Shown: positions 16,690 to 25,178 of the stretch, one piece after another
Numbering within the stretch: the first letter of the stretch is position 1
Layout: every line of letters begins with the position of its first letter
Assembly (NCBI RefSeq): GCF_052065695.1
Contig: NZ_JBQHTM010000003.1
Span: 1 to 64,000 of the forward strand
Length of the DNA: 64,000 nucleotides
From: Intestinimonas sp052065695
GTDB lineage: Bacteria; Bacillota; Clostridia; Oscillospirales; Oscillospiraceae
Direction of reading: 5' to 3'
The notes under the pieces: model-generated
What the model was told of the DNA's origin: nothing
What the model saw: the letters and a program-made list of their open reading frames with translations, nothing else
Databases searched by the model: none
Program-made: the position numbers and the translations under genes

Positions 16690-17597
16690 GAAAGATACCA
16701 GATAGAAATATGGAGGAGGCCAGAGCTGCCCACGTTCAGGCGGTCCGGAACTATGTGCAAGCGAAGGGGGAATGCTATCAGCAGGACCTGTTTGAAGCGG
16801 TGACCGCTGTCTGTCCGGTCCGGTATGACTTTGCAGGGGCATGCCGTCGGGATGACTGGTCGTGGCTGGAGCGGTTCCTGCTTGCCGATGTGCCGACCCT
16901 TCGGAGATTGACACAGGAGAAACCGGAAGCTCTGCAATTTGAACAGTTTCTGAGACTGTACCAGAATCGTTTCTGCCATGGTGCGGATATATATGTAGAT
17001 GCGAGCACATGCTACAATTCCTATTCCCTGATCCAAAACCTGGGGGTGACGGTGTGCCCCTATTGTGACGAGGAATACCTGCACGTCCTGGAAAGCCGTG
17101 ACCAAAAGACCGTGCGCACATTGGAACTGGACCACTTTTTCCCTAAGAAAAAGTATCCGGCTTTGGCCATGTGTTTTTATAACCTGGTCCCCAGCGGACA
17201 GGCCTGCAACGGGATCAAGCTGGAGGAGAGCCTGGGCATGAGTCCGTTTGAACCGGAGATTGAGTCCTGCACCAGACTCTGCCCCGATCTTCCTATGGGC
17301 GTCAATATGGAGGCTGTGCCAGTGGAGGCGTGTGTCATCCATTTTCACCCCAGGGGCGCGATGAATGAAAACGTGAAGACACTGCGCCTGGAGGAACGGT
17401 ATCTGCGCCACCGTGCTCAGGCCCACCGCTATCTGGTGCTCAAGCAGAATTTTGATGAGACAAAGTTACAGGAGTTGGTCCGCCTGGGTATATTCCCATC
17501 ATTGGAGCAAGCCCGGGAAGTGCTTTATGAAGAGAATGCGGCCAGTACGGACCAACCGCTGCTGCAAAAGCTGAAGCATGATATTCTCAAATTTTGA
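16686..17597 (+). CDS. HNH endonuclease of a Septu-like defence system (PtuB-like)
   Basis: This is a 303-residue nuclease with a zinc-type HNH core: CPYC (Cys124, Cys127), then LELDHFFPKKKYPALA (Asp149, His150) and NLVPSGQACNGIK (Asn166, Cys174, Asn175). The LDHFFPK...N..P.C..CN pattern is that of PtuB/TIGR02646-type proteins, although the second Cys pair is incomplete because SGQAC has Ser at the usual first Cys. The GTG start overlaps the ATPase stop (GTGA). An ATG nine codons in is a possible alternative. It probably cuts nucleic acid when the ATPase senses infection. The N-terminal 110 residues are not recognised. No reverse transcriptase or ncRNA is visible alongside. Confidence 0.8.
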   Translation: MRKIPDRNMEEARAAHVQAVRNYVQAKGECYQQDLFEAVTAVCPVRYDFAGACRRDDWSWLERFLLADVPTLRRLTQEKPEALQFEQFLRLYQNRFCHGADIYVDASTCYNSYSLIQNLGVTVCPYCDEEYLHVLESRDQKTVRTLELDHFFPKKKYPALAMCFYNLVPSGQACNGIKLEESLGMSPFEPEIESCTRLCPDLPMGVNMEAVPVEACVIHFHPRGAMNENVKTLRLEERYLRHRAQAHRYLVLKQNFDETKLQELVRLGIFPSLEQAREVLYEENAASTDQPLLQKLKHDILKF

Positions 17598-17653
17598 GAA
17601 AACTCAGCCAGCAAAACAAGAATCTGTTCCAGCTTGCGGCCTGCATTCCTACT

Positions 17654-18451
17654 TTACAGCAGGGCGGTGAGTCGCTGGGTCCGGGAGAAGGTCTGACCGG
17701 GAGGGAGTAGAACGGTACCGGGGCGGTCGGTCAGGTCCCGGCCTGGGCCAATGTAGCCACTCCAGGGTTCGATGCACAGAAAGCCAGGCAGGCCGGGCTG
17801 ACTCCACAGCAGGACATAGGGATAGCCCTCAACCCAAAGACGTAGGGCCCGGCCCGTGTCCCGCTCCTCCAGCTGGAGCCACTGAGAGGTGAGACCTGCG
17901 AGACAAACGGTATCGCCGGTAAAGAGAGGGGGGGAGAGGGGGAGAATATCGACGCTGCCGGGGGCCTCCGGGCGCTGGAAGCGGACCAGGTAGTCCTCTG
18001 CCCGACGGCCCGGCGTGAAGGGGCAGCGCAGGCCGGTGTGGAAGCCTAGCTGCACCGGCATGGGCTCCGGACTGTCGTTTACCGCCGTGCAGGTGGTGAC
18101 CAGATTGGTTCCCTCCAGGGCGTGGACGGTCTCAAAGGTGAAGGGCCATGGCCAGTCCGGACCGTCGTACCGGAGCCGGAACCGGAGCCGGTCGGCGGAT
18201 TGCTCCACCAGGGTGTGTTCCAAATCTCGGACCAGGCCATGGCGGCCGGCGGGGACAGGGTGGCCGCCATGGGACCAGCCGTCCTCCAGTGCGCCGCACC
18301 AGGGGAAGCAGACGGGGGCGTGCCAGGGCCAGACCTCCGGCCGGGCGTCCCAGAGGCAGGCTGTGTCGTCCGCCCCCTCCAGGGCCCACAGCTCGGCCCC
18401 CCGACTGGATACGGTTACATGGAGATCCTCATTTTCCATTTCGTAGAGCAC
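17654..18451 (-). CDS. Aldose 1-epimerase (mutarotase) family protein
   Basis: This 265-residue protein is of the LacX/GalM-like group that interconverts alpha and beta anomers of sugars or sugar phosphates. Family features are the early CFPWCGAL, GRHGLVRD with a catalytic-type His, QLGFHTGLRCPF with the second His, and CIEPWSG with the Glu base. It begins at a GTG 7 nt after AAGGAGG. It follows the amino-sugar/glycolysis operon on the same strand but is separated from it by a hairpin, so co-transcription is uncertain. The substrate is unknown. Confidence 0.88.
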   Translation of the reverse strand: MLYEMENEDLHVTVSSRGAELWALEGADDTACLWDARPEVWPWHAPVCFPWCGALEDGWSHGGHPVPAGRHGLVRDLEHTLVEQSADRLRFRLRYDGPDWPWPFTFETVHALEGTNLVTTCTAVNDSPEPMPVQLGFHTGLRCPFTPGRRAEDYLVRFQRPEAPGSVDILPLSPPLFTGDTVCLAGLTSQWLQLEERDTGRALRLWVEGYPYVLLWSQPGLPGFLCIEPWSGYIGPGRDLTDRPGTVLLPPGQTFSRTQRLTALL

Positions 18452-18480
18452 GGAATATCCTCCTTTTGGGATATGGAGCG

Positions 18481-18517
18481 ACGGCTCCCCCGCGCGTGGC
18501 GCGGAGGAGCCGTTTTA
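18481..18517. terminator. GC-rich hairpin after the PPi-PFK gene
   Basis: ACGGCTCC and the pairing GGAGCCGT enclose a second GC stem. The T run (GTTTTATTG) lies on the plus side, not the minus side, so it is an odd terminator for the minus-strand operon. It may still slow polymerase or protect the transcript end. Confidence 0.5.
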
Positions 18518-18521
18518 TTGT

Positions 18522-19685
18522 CTACCTAAGAGAGATAAAGCGGTTGTCGTAGTCGCCCAGAAGGGGCAGGCAGTAGGTCTTGAATTCCGGCTTGATGCTG
18601 GCGCCGTCGTCACCGATCCAGTCCAGGGGGAACTTCTTCTCGGCGTTGGCCACCTGCTCCAGGGGGATGAGGATGGTCTTGGAGGTGTAGGGGTCCCGGG
18701 TGGTCTCGAAGCCCACCATAAAGCCGGTCTTGCCCTCCACGGCGGAGCGGACGGCGCAGGCGCCGGCCTCCTCGGCCTCCTTCTGGTCCACGTCGGACAT
18801 GAGGCCCACGCTGACCCGGCCCAGCAGGCCGGGCTTCTCCGAACGGGATTTGAGGCCGGTCTCCTGCATGATCATGTCGCTGAGGGCCTGGGCGGCGCCG
18901 CCGGGGACCTTGTGGCCGAAGCCGTCCACCAGGCCGGAGTCGGCCACGGGGGTGCCGTCGGCGTAGTGGATGCCCTCGGAGATGGTGACCAGCAGGCCCT
19001 TCCCCTTGGCGAACTTCTCCTTGACGGCGGAGAGGAACTGCTCTTTGTCGAAGGCCACCTCGGGCAAGTATACCAAATGCTCGCAGGGCATGAGGTCGGC
19101 GTAGAGGGCGGATGCGGCGGTGATCCAGCCGGCGTTGCGGCCCATGAGCTCCATGACCACCACGTGGATGGGCAGGGCGGAGGCGTCCTGGGCCAGCTCC
19201 AGGGCGGAGACGGCGGCGTATTTGGCGGCACTGCCAAAGCCGGGGCAGTGGTCGGTGACGTCCAGGTCGTTGTCGATGGTCTTGGGGATGCCGATGACCC
19301 GCAGCTCATAGCCGGTCTGTACGGAGAGCTGGTAGATCTTGTTGCAGGTGTCCATGGAGTCGTTGCCGCCGTTGTAGAAGAAATAGCGGATGTTGAACTT
19401 CTTAAAACACTCCAGCACGGCGGGGTAGTCGGTGTCGGTGAGCTTCCGGCGGCAGGAGCCCAGGGCGGAGGCGGGGGTGCGGGCCAGGAGGGAGAGGTCC
19501 TCGTCGGAGAACTTGCCCAGGTCGATGAGGTCCCCGGCCAGGATGCCCTCGGCGCCGAAGCGGGCGCCGTAGATGGTCTCGATCTCGCTGTGGGCTTTGG
19601 CCTCACGGACAGCGCCCAGCAGGGAGGAGTTGATGACTGGGGTGGGGCCGCCGCCATGGGCGATGAGCATGTTACCTTTCAGCAC
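18522..19685 (-). CDS. pfp: PPi-type 6-phosphofructokinase
   Basis: This 387-residue enzyme phosphorylates fructose 6-phosphate to fructose 1,6-bisphosphate. The sequence has IAHGGGPTPVINSSL, YNGGNDSMDT near residue 104 and GIPKTIDNDLD. A Lys in PKTIDND, where ATP enzymes have Gly, is the usual mark of pyrophosphate-dependent enzymes. MELMGRNAGW and SEGIHYADG follow. It is the last gene of the six-gene sugar operon, 12 nt after the LarA-like gene. PPi use would make the step reversible and save ATP. Donor choice is inferred from motifs only. Confidence 0.92.
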   Translation of the reverse strand: MLKGNMLIAHGGGPTPVINSSLLGAVREAKAHSEIETIYGARFGAEGILAGDLIDLGKFSDEDLSLLARTPASALGSCRRKLTDTDYPAVLECFKKFNIRYFFYNGGNDSMDTCNKIYQLSVQTGYELRVIGIPKTIDNDLDVTDHCPGFGSAAKYAAVSALELAQDASALPIHVVVMELMGRNAGWITAASALYADLMPCEHLVYLPEVAFDKEQFLSAVKEKFAKGKGLLVTISEGIHYADGTPVADSGLVDGFGHKVPGGAAQALSDMIMQETGLKSRSEKPGLLGRVSVGLMSDVDQKEAEEAGACAVRSAVEGKTGFMVGFETTRDPYTSKTILIPLEQVANAEKKFPLDWIGDDGASIKPEFKTYCLPLLGDYDNRFISLR

Positions 19686-19697
19686 GCAAAACCCTCC

Positions 19698-21158
19698 TTA
19701 CACGTTGCTCAGGTCGTCGTCGGCCATGCAGAGGTGGACGGCGCCCAGCTTGAAGGTCTGGGGCAGGGCCAGGATGTTGGGGTTGGGGCCAACATACTTC
19801 TTCATGGCGTCCTGGAGGGCCTCCTCGAAGGTGGCCCGGGTCTTGAGGCCCATGCTCCGGGCGATGCCGGGCTCCTGGGCGCCCACGATGTAGATGGCGG
19901 AGGTGTTCATCTCGGCGATGTGGCCGCAGCTCATCATGGAGAAGCCGTGGAAGGGGTGGAAGGCGTTGCAGAAGCGGTATTTGCGGATGTACTCCTGGTT
20001 GGTGGCAAAATACTCGCCGTAGCGGTCCATGTCGGGGAGGATGTTCATGTAGTCGTGCTGGAACATCTCATAGAGCTCCCGCAGGTAGGGCCACCGCTCG
20101 TCGTGGAAGTAGCCGTTGCAGATGGAGGAGCAGATGATGACGCAGTTCTCCTTCATGACCCGCTTGTGGCGGATGACCTGGGCGGAGAGGGCCTGCATCA
20201 TCTGGATGGGGTTGGTGCCCATGCCGTTGCCGTAGTGGAAGTTCTGGGGCATGCCGAAGACCATCACGTCGTACTTCTCCTTGGCGAAGGGGACGTAGGT
20301 GCGCTTGTTGGCGATCTTCCAGGACTCGGGCTGCATCACCTTGGCGTAGCCGGAGTAGACGGCGATCTGGCGGGAGTAGGTGTCCAGCACGGCGTCACAG
20401 CAGAAGAAGGGGTGGCCCATCTTCTCCTCCATGTGCATGCCGATCTCGTCGAACTTGGTGCGCATGAGGGAGTGACCGGACACGGGGGTGAAGTCGCCCC
20501 GGTGCATGACCTTGGGCACGTGGTGGCTGGCGATGCTCCGCCAGTGGGTGATGCCGGTGGCGCAGTGCTTGTAGCCGCCGGAGTAGCCGCCGTAGGGGTT
20601 GCCCTGGGTGTGGCCGATGAGGATGGGCAGGTCGCAGTCATAGACGTACTTGTTCATGAGCACCGGGTCGCCCCGGCTGGTGGTGCCCAGGTCCACCATG
20701 TGCTCGTAGTCCTCGGAGTCGTGGCTGGTGATCTGGTTGGTCCAGTAGAACTCGTTGAAGAGGTCCTCGCCCAGGATCTGCTTCATCTCGGCCACGGTGG
20801 CCCGGGGGTGGAGGCCGTTGGAGAAGAGGAGAAGAATGTCCTTTTTCTCCACACCGGCGGCGTAGAGCTCATCCAGGCAGGCCTTGATGGACACCTTCCG
20901 ATGACTGGTGGCCTGGCAGCCGCCTTTGACGATGTCGGGGATGACGAAGACCACTGTCTTGCCGGGGCCGGCCAGCTCTTTGAGAGCGGGCATGCCCATG
21001 GGGTGGCGGATGGAGTCCAAGGTGGCGGCGTACAGGCTATCCCAGTCCTGGGGCAGGCAGGGAGGATCGGGCACGGTGGTGCCGGGGATGAAGACGTCGG
21101 TGTTGTCGGGCAGCTCGGCGCTCATCAGGCCGTGGCCGTATTCAAAATCAAGCTTCAT
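19698..21158 (-). CDS. LarA-like (DUF2088) racemase/epimerase-family protein
   Basis: This 486-residue protein is a distant LarA homologue. LarA enzymes use a nickel-pincer nucleotide for hydride transfer at a 2-hydroxy acid carbon. Recognisable parts are VFVIPDIVKGG, FSNGLHPRAT (the first catalytic-type His) and IGHTQGNPYGGYSGGYKH, where the cofactor Lys follows SGG-Tyr instead of the usual SGG-Arg. No larB, larC or larE is in the window. The start at 21158 follows GGAGA at 7 nt. The upstream frame only overlaps the TIM gene. It sits between TIM-like and PPi-PFK genes, so its substrate may be a sugar acid or phosphate-pathway intermediate. Cofactor loading elsewhere is assumed. Confidence 0.8.
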   Translation of the reverse strand: MKLDFEYGHGLMSAELPDNTDVFIPGTTVPDPPCLPQDWDSLYAATLDSIRHPMGMPALKELAGPGKTVVFVIPDIVKGGCQATSHRKVSIKACLDELYAAGVEKKDILLLFSNGLHPRATVAEMKQILGEDLFNEFYWTNQITSHDSEDYEHMVDLGTTSRGDPVLMNKYVYDCDLPILIGHTQGNPYGGYSGGYKHCATGITHWRSIASHHVPKVMHRGDFTPVSGHSLMRTKFDEIGMHMEEKMGHPFFCCDAVLDTYSRQIAVYSGYAKVMQPESWKIANKRTYVPFAKEKYDVMVFGMPQNFHYGNGMGTNPIQMMQALSAQVIRHKRVMKENCVIICSSICNGYFHDERWPYLRELYEMFQHDYMNILPDMDRYGEYFATNQEYIRKYRFCNAFHPFHGFSMMSCGHIAEMNTSAIYIVGAQEPGIARSMGLKTRATFEEALQDAMKKYVGPNPNILALPQTFKLGAVHLCMADDDLSNV

Positions 21159-21169
21159 GGGCTGTCTCC

Positions 21170-22006
21170 TTACTTTCCAAGATAGGTCTTGATGATCTCC
21201 AGGTATTCGTCGGGGTAGAAGCCGATCTCCCCCTGGAATCGGGTGAGGGCGATGAGACCGCCGTCGATCTCCTCGATGGAGGCCAGCATCTCGGCGTTGT
21301 CCACCTTCAGGCCGCCGCCGTACACCACATCCAGACCCCCGGTGCACTTCTTCACAAAGCGGGCGATCTTGGTGATGTAGGGCTTGTCGGCGGGGGTCTT
21401 GCCAGGACCGATGGACCAGATGGGCTCGTAGGCGATGACCACCTTGGAGGTGTCCACCCCGTCCAGGCCGATGGAGAGCTGATCCCCCAGGACCTGCTCC
21501 CAATGAGCCTGCTCCTCGGTCTTCTCGCCGATGCAGTAGAGGACGGTGAGGCCCTGCTCGATGGCCAGTTTGATCTCCTGGTTGAGGAGACGGTTGACGG
21601 CAGCGGTGTCGGTGACGCCCGCCTCGGCCAGGATGCCGGCCTTGTCATTGCGCTCCTCACAGTGTCCAATGATGGTGGAGGTGCACCCCATGGCCTTGAC
21701 GATGGAGGCGGGGCGGTTGGTGGTGAAGGCGCCGAAGTTGCCGCCCACTGCGGTGTTCATGCGGTAGACGCTCTGGGAGCCCACCTGCACGGGGCTGTTC
21801 TCACACTGTGCGGCCACCGCCCCCAGGATGTGGGCCTCGGGGAAGTACTGCACGAACTCCACCTCAGCGGGGTCATAGTGCTTCAGGCCCTCCTGGGTGT
21901 GCTCCACGATGTATTTGCCCCAGTCGGCCACGGGGGCGATGCGATTGACGCCGCCGTACTCCACGGGTACGTCAAAACGCTTCAGGTTCAGATAGAGATG
22001 CTTCAT
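21170..22006 (-). CDS. Triosephosphate isomerase-family protein
   Basis: This 278-residue TIM barrel has the catalytic His in TIIGHCEERND (canonical IIGHSERR), the catalytic Glu in IAYEPIWSIGPGKTPAD, and VVYGGGLK in the phosphate-gripping position. The N-terminus is unusual, with NLKRFDVPVEYGGVNRIAP where housekeeping enzymes have NWKMN. It resembles operon-borne TIM paralogues used in sugar or polyol catabolism. It is 12 nt behind the aldolase and 11 nt before the LarA-like gene. It may act on dihydroxyacetone phosphate or a related ketose phosphate. Confidence 0.9.
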   Translation of the reverse strand: MKHLYLNLKRFDVPVEYGGVNRIAPVADWGKYIVEHTQEGLKHYDPAEVEFVQYFPEAHILGAVAAQCENSPVQVGSQSVYRMNTAVGGNFGAFTTNRPASIVKAMGCTSTIIGHCEERNDKAGILAEAGVTDTAAVNRLLNQEIKLAIEQGLTVLYCIGEKTEEQAHWEQVLGDQLSIGLDGVDTSKVVIAYEPIWSIGPGKTPADKPYITKIARFVKKCTGGLDVVYGGGLKVDNAEMLASIEEIDGGLIALTRFQGEIGFYPDEYLEIIKTYLGK

Positions 22007-22018
22007 GTCCGTTCCCCC

Positions 22019-23167
22019 TTACTTCTTGTAGAAGGCGATCATGTCCTCCAGGGACTTCTGCTCCACCAGGGGGGCCCGGCCGTAGGAGCCGAAGCCCACA
22101 ATGAGGGAGCCCACGGCCTCTTTCACGCCGGCCTCCACCCGGCTCATGAGGAGGGCCACGTCGTCGTCGGGCACGTTGCCGGTGAGGACGGTGTCCATGA
22201 TGGGCGGGAAGAAGACGCGGGGGTCGAAGGCGGACTTCTTCTCCTCCAGGAGGGCGTACACGCCGCCGATAGAGGGGCTCTTCTGGAGCTCGGGCTTCTG
22301 GGCGAAGAGCTCCTTCATGTTGCGGGTGACGGCCAGACGGATGTCGGTGTCCACGTTGATCTTGCGGATGCCGCAGGGGATGGCGGCCATGAGCTCGTTG
22401 ACGTCAATGCCGTAGGCGTTCTGGATATCGCCGCCCAGGTCGTTGATCTCCTTGACGATGTACTGGGGCACGGTGGAGGAGCCGTGGGACACTAGGGCGC
22501 AGAAGATGCCCAGACGGTTGATGCACTCCTTGATGGCGATGGGGATCTCCCGGCGGAGCTTGGCGTTCTTGCCCTTGTTGGCGCCGTGCTGGGTGCCATA
22601 GGAGATGGCCAGGGCGTCCACCCCGGTGTCCTGGATGAACTTTACGGCGTCCAGGGGGGTGGTGTAGGTGGAGGCGGCGGCGAAGACGTGGTCCTCCTGG
22701 CCGCCCAGCACGCCCAGCTCGCCTTCCACGGATACGCCCCGAGCGTGGGCATACTTGACCACTTCACGGGTGAGCTCGATGTTCTGCTCCAGGGGGAGGG
22801 AGGAGCCGTCGATCATGACGGAGGTGTACCCGCCCTCGATGGCGGCCACGCAGGAGTCGAAGTCCTTGCCGTGGTCCAGGTGGAGCACCACGGGGATGGG
22901 GGAGTGCTCGCCGTACTTCTTCACGGCGGCGGCGATGTTGCGGGCGCCCTTCTTCTTGTCCTCCAGGGTGCCGTTGGCGAAGTCCACCCGGCCGCCCATG
23001 AAGGCGTTGGCCAGGTCGGCGCCCTGCAGAATGGCGGGGGAGCGGAAGGTCTCGTGCATCTCGATGACGGCCTTGGCCTGGGCCACGGCGTTGACGTTAA
23101 AGGCGCCCTGGGCGTAGTTGTACTGCTCAGCGGCTTCCATCAAAGGTCTCAGGGGTACCAGCGGCAT
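22019..23167 (-). CDS. Class II fructose-bisphosphate aldolase family protein
   Basis: This 382-residue zinc aldolase barrel cleaves a ketose bisphosphate to dihydroxyacetone phosphate and an aldehyde. Visible are VVLHLDHGKD (Asp-His metal site), SVMIDGSSLPLEQN, GELGVLGGQED, ISYGTQHGANKG (His ligand), LVSHGSSTVP (His ligand) and KINVDTDIR. The ATG at 23167 follows AGGAGG at 8 nt. The neighbours nagA, TIM and PPi-PFK fit fructose 1,6-bisphosphate as substrate, but tagatose 1,6-bisphosphate cannot be excluded by eye. Confidence 0.93.
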   Translation of the reverse strand: MPLVPLRPLMEAAEQYNYAQGAFNVNAVAQAKAVIEMHETFRSPAILQGADLANAFMGGRVDFANGTLEDKKKGARNIAAAVKKYGEHSPIPVVLHLDHGKDFDSCVAAIEGGYTSVMIDGSSLPLEQNIELTREVVKYAHARGVSVEGELGVLGGQEDHVFAAASTYTTPLDAVKFIQDTGVDALAISYGTQHGANKGKNAKLRREIPIAIKECINRLGIFCALVSHGSSTVPQYIVKEINDLGGDIQNAYGIDVNELMAAIPCGIRKINVDTDIRLAVTRNMKELFAQKPELQKSPSIGGVYALLEEKKSAFDPRVFFPPIMDTVLTGNVPDDDVALLMSRVEAGVKEAVGSLIVGFGSYGRAPLVEQKSLEDMIAFYKK

Positions 23168-23180
23168 AGTGATTTCCTCC

Positions 23181-24323
23181 TTATTTTTCGGCGGCGAAGA
23201 CGCATTGTCCCGCCACATAGGTTGCGGTTACGTTCAGTTTATCATCCAGCACCACCAGATCGGCGTCCTTGCCGGGGGCAATGGAGCCCTTGCGGTAGTC
23301 CATGCCGATGAGGCGGGCGGGGTTGACGGTGAGCAGGGGGAGCACTTTTTCCACGCTCTCCCCGGTGAATGTTACCAGGTTTTTGAGGGCCTGTCCGGTG
23401 GTGAGGGTGGACCCGGCCCGGACGCCGTTGGACGCCAGCTTGGCGTCGCCGTCCACCACCACCACGTCGTTGACCCCCAGCTTGTAGTGGCCGTCGGGAA
23501 GGCCGGCGGCCTGGATGGAGTCGGTGACGGCCACCACCCGGTCATAACCCTTGCAGGCCAGGAGCATCCGGACCGAGCCGGGATGGAGGTGCCGGCCGTC
23601 GCAGATGGCCTCGCACATCACCGGGCGCTCCAGCACCGCCCCCATGATGCCGGGCCGGTGCTGGTGGAAGAGGCCCATAGCATTGAAGGTGTGGGTACAG
23701 GCGGCGGCCCCGGCGTCGATGGCGGCGCAGGCCGTCTCGTAGTCGGCCCCCGAGTGGCCGATGGCGATGGTGACATGGCCGGAGAGCTGGCCGATCATGT
23801 CCACTACCCCCTCCACCTCGGGGGAGACGGTCATATAGCGCACCGCTCCGTCGGCGGCGTCCTGGTATTTTCGGAAAAGTTCCGCATTGCCCTTTTGGAG
23901 CAGGTGCTCCGGCATGGCGCCCTTGTACTCCGTGGAGAGGAAGGGGCCCTCCAAATGGACGCCCATGAGCTGTGCGCCGGTGACGGGGGCGGCCATGGCC
24001 GCCCTGGCCTGGCCGATGCACCAGAGGGTCTGCTCCTCGGTGTCGGTGAGGATGGAACACAGCCAGCCGGTGGTGCCGTTGCGGGCGAAGAACCGTCCGA
24101 TTTTTGCCAGGTCCTCCGCCGTGGCGGCGTTTACGTCCACCCCGTCGCCGCCGTGGGTGTGGAGGTCCAGGAAGCCGGGGACCAGCATCCGCCCCCCCAG
24201 GTCCACGGTCTCATCGGCCTTGCCGGAAAAGCCGGCGATTCGGCCGTCCTCCACCAGCAGGTCGGTGTCCTGAAAGCGGCCGTCCACGTAGACCCGGCCA
24301 TTGGTAAAGCGGGTTCTCTTCAT
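23181..24323 (-). CDS. nagA: N-acetylglucosamine-6-phosphate deacetylase
   Basis: This amidohydrolase removes acetate from GlcNAc-6-P. The 380 residues show the metal-site DLHTHGGDG, GVHLEGPFLS, AIGHSGADY, THTFNAM and VTDSIQAAG. C-terminally it has KGSIAPGKDADLVVLD, the amidohydrolase closing motif. The start at 24323 is chosen because the longer frame overlaps the nagB-like gene. It lies 8 nt after nagB-like and 13 nt before the aldolase. This position makes an amino sugar the likely substrate of the operon. Confidence 0.96.
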   Translation of the reverse strand: MKRTRFTNGRVYVDGRFQDTDLLVEDGRIAGFSGKADETVDLGGRMLVPGFLDLHTHGGDGVDVNAATAEDLAKIGRFFARNGTTGWLCSILTDTEEQTLWCIGQARAAMAAPVTGAQLMGVHLEGPFLSTEYKGAMPEHLLQKGNAELFRKYQDAADGAVRYMTVSPEVEGVVDMIGQLSGHVTIAIGHSGADYETACAAIDAGAAACTHTFNAMGLFHQHRPGIMGAVLERPVMCEAICDGRHLHPGSVRMLLACKGYDRVVAVTDSIQAAGLPDGHYKLGVNDVVVVDGDAKLASNGVRAGSTLTTGQALKNLVTFTGESVEKVLPLLTVNPARLIGMDYRKGSIAPGKDADLVVLDDKLNVTATYVAGQCVFAAEK

Positions 24324-24331
24324 GGCGGGCC

Positions 24332-25147
24332 TCAGAAGGGCTGCCCCGCGGCCAGGGCGTTGGTAAAGATGATGGCGTCGGGGTGGTTCTGGAGGAGGCT
24401 GGCGGGGAAGTGGGCGGTCACCTCGCCGTAGGCCGCCTGGCGGACCACAGAGCGATGCCACTCCCGGAAGACGCCCAGGCGGACCTTCCGGGCGACCAGG
24501 ATCTGCTTGATGCCGATGGTGACGGCCCGGTGGGGCATGGCGTCTATGGCGCCGCAGCGGTCGCCGATGGCGTTGGCGGTGCGGGTCTCGGGGGTGAGGG
24601 TGAGGGCCCGGGTGCCCAGGGCGGCGAATTCTTCGGCGGTCAGGTCCTCCCGGGCCTCGTTGAAGGCCAGGTGGCCGTTGATGCCGATGCCGCCGAATGC
24701 GATGTCCACGCCGCCCAGCTCCTCAATGAGCCGGTCCACCTTGCCGGGGTCGGCGGGGTCGGGGAAGACCCGCTGCTCGGGGGGCATGAGGAGGTCGGGG
24801 TCCACCTTGGTGTAGACGGTGCGCTCCATGAAGCCACGGAAGGAGAGGGGGCTCTCCTTTTCGATGTAGGTGTCGTCGTCGTTGAGGTACTCGTCCATGT
24901 TGATGAACCAGCAGTTTTTCAGGCTGATCCGGTCCCGGTTCACCAGGCGGACGAAGATGGGGTACTGGCCCACAGGACCCACGGGGCAGATGAAGACGGT
25001 CTTTTCACCCTTTTCATTGTGGGCCTTGATGGTGTTTACCATCTCCATGGCGATCTCATAAAAGACCTCTCCGGAGTCCCCCAGCTTGACCACGGGGATT
25101 TTGGCGTCCTTGCCCAGGTCCTGGGCGGAAATGTGATAGTAGTCCAT
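24332..25147 (-). CDS. nagB: Glucosamine-6-phosphate deaminase family protein
   Basis: This protein of 271 residues converts GlcN-6-P to fructose-6-P and ammonia. Motifs are FINMDEYLN, FGGIGINGHLAFNEA (the GxGxxGHIAFNE loop with the ring-opening His) and MPHRAVTIGIKQIL. N-terminally CPVGPVGQYP differs from the classic GxTPxxxY, so it is a divergent NagB. It is only 31 nt downstream of the response-regulator gene and heads the tight six-gene catabolic block. Confidence 0.9.
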   Translation of the reverse strand: MDYYHISAQDLGKDAKIPVVKLGDSGEVFYEIAMEMVNTIKAHNEKGEKTVFICPVGPVGQYPIFVRLVNRDRISLKNCWFINMDEYLNDDDTYIEKESPLSFRGFMERTVYTKVDPDLLMPPEQRVFPDPADPGKVDRLIEELGGVDIAFGGIGINGHLAFNEAREDLTAEEFAALGTRALTLTPETRTANAIGDRCGAIDAMPHRAVTIGIKQILVARKVRLGVFREWHRSVVRQAAYGEVTAHFPASLLQNHPDAIIFTNALAAGQPF

Positions 25148-25178
25148 GCGGATCTTCCTTTCTATGGCGGTGTGGGGG

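Noticed and set aside
14508..17597. Retron with PtuAB effector
   Set aside because: No reverse transcriptase or msr/msd-like RNA is present next to the pair.
18912..21185. 757-codon plus-strand frame
   Set aside because: It is antisense to PPi-PFK and the LarA-like gene, with a biased Gly/Val/His composition and no family features.
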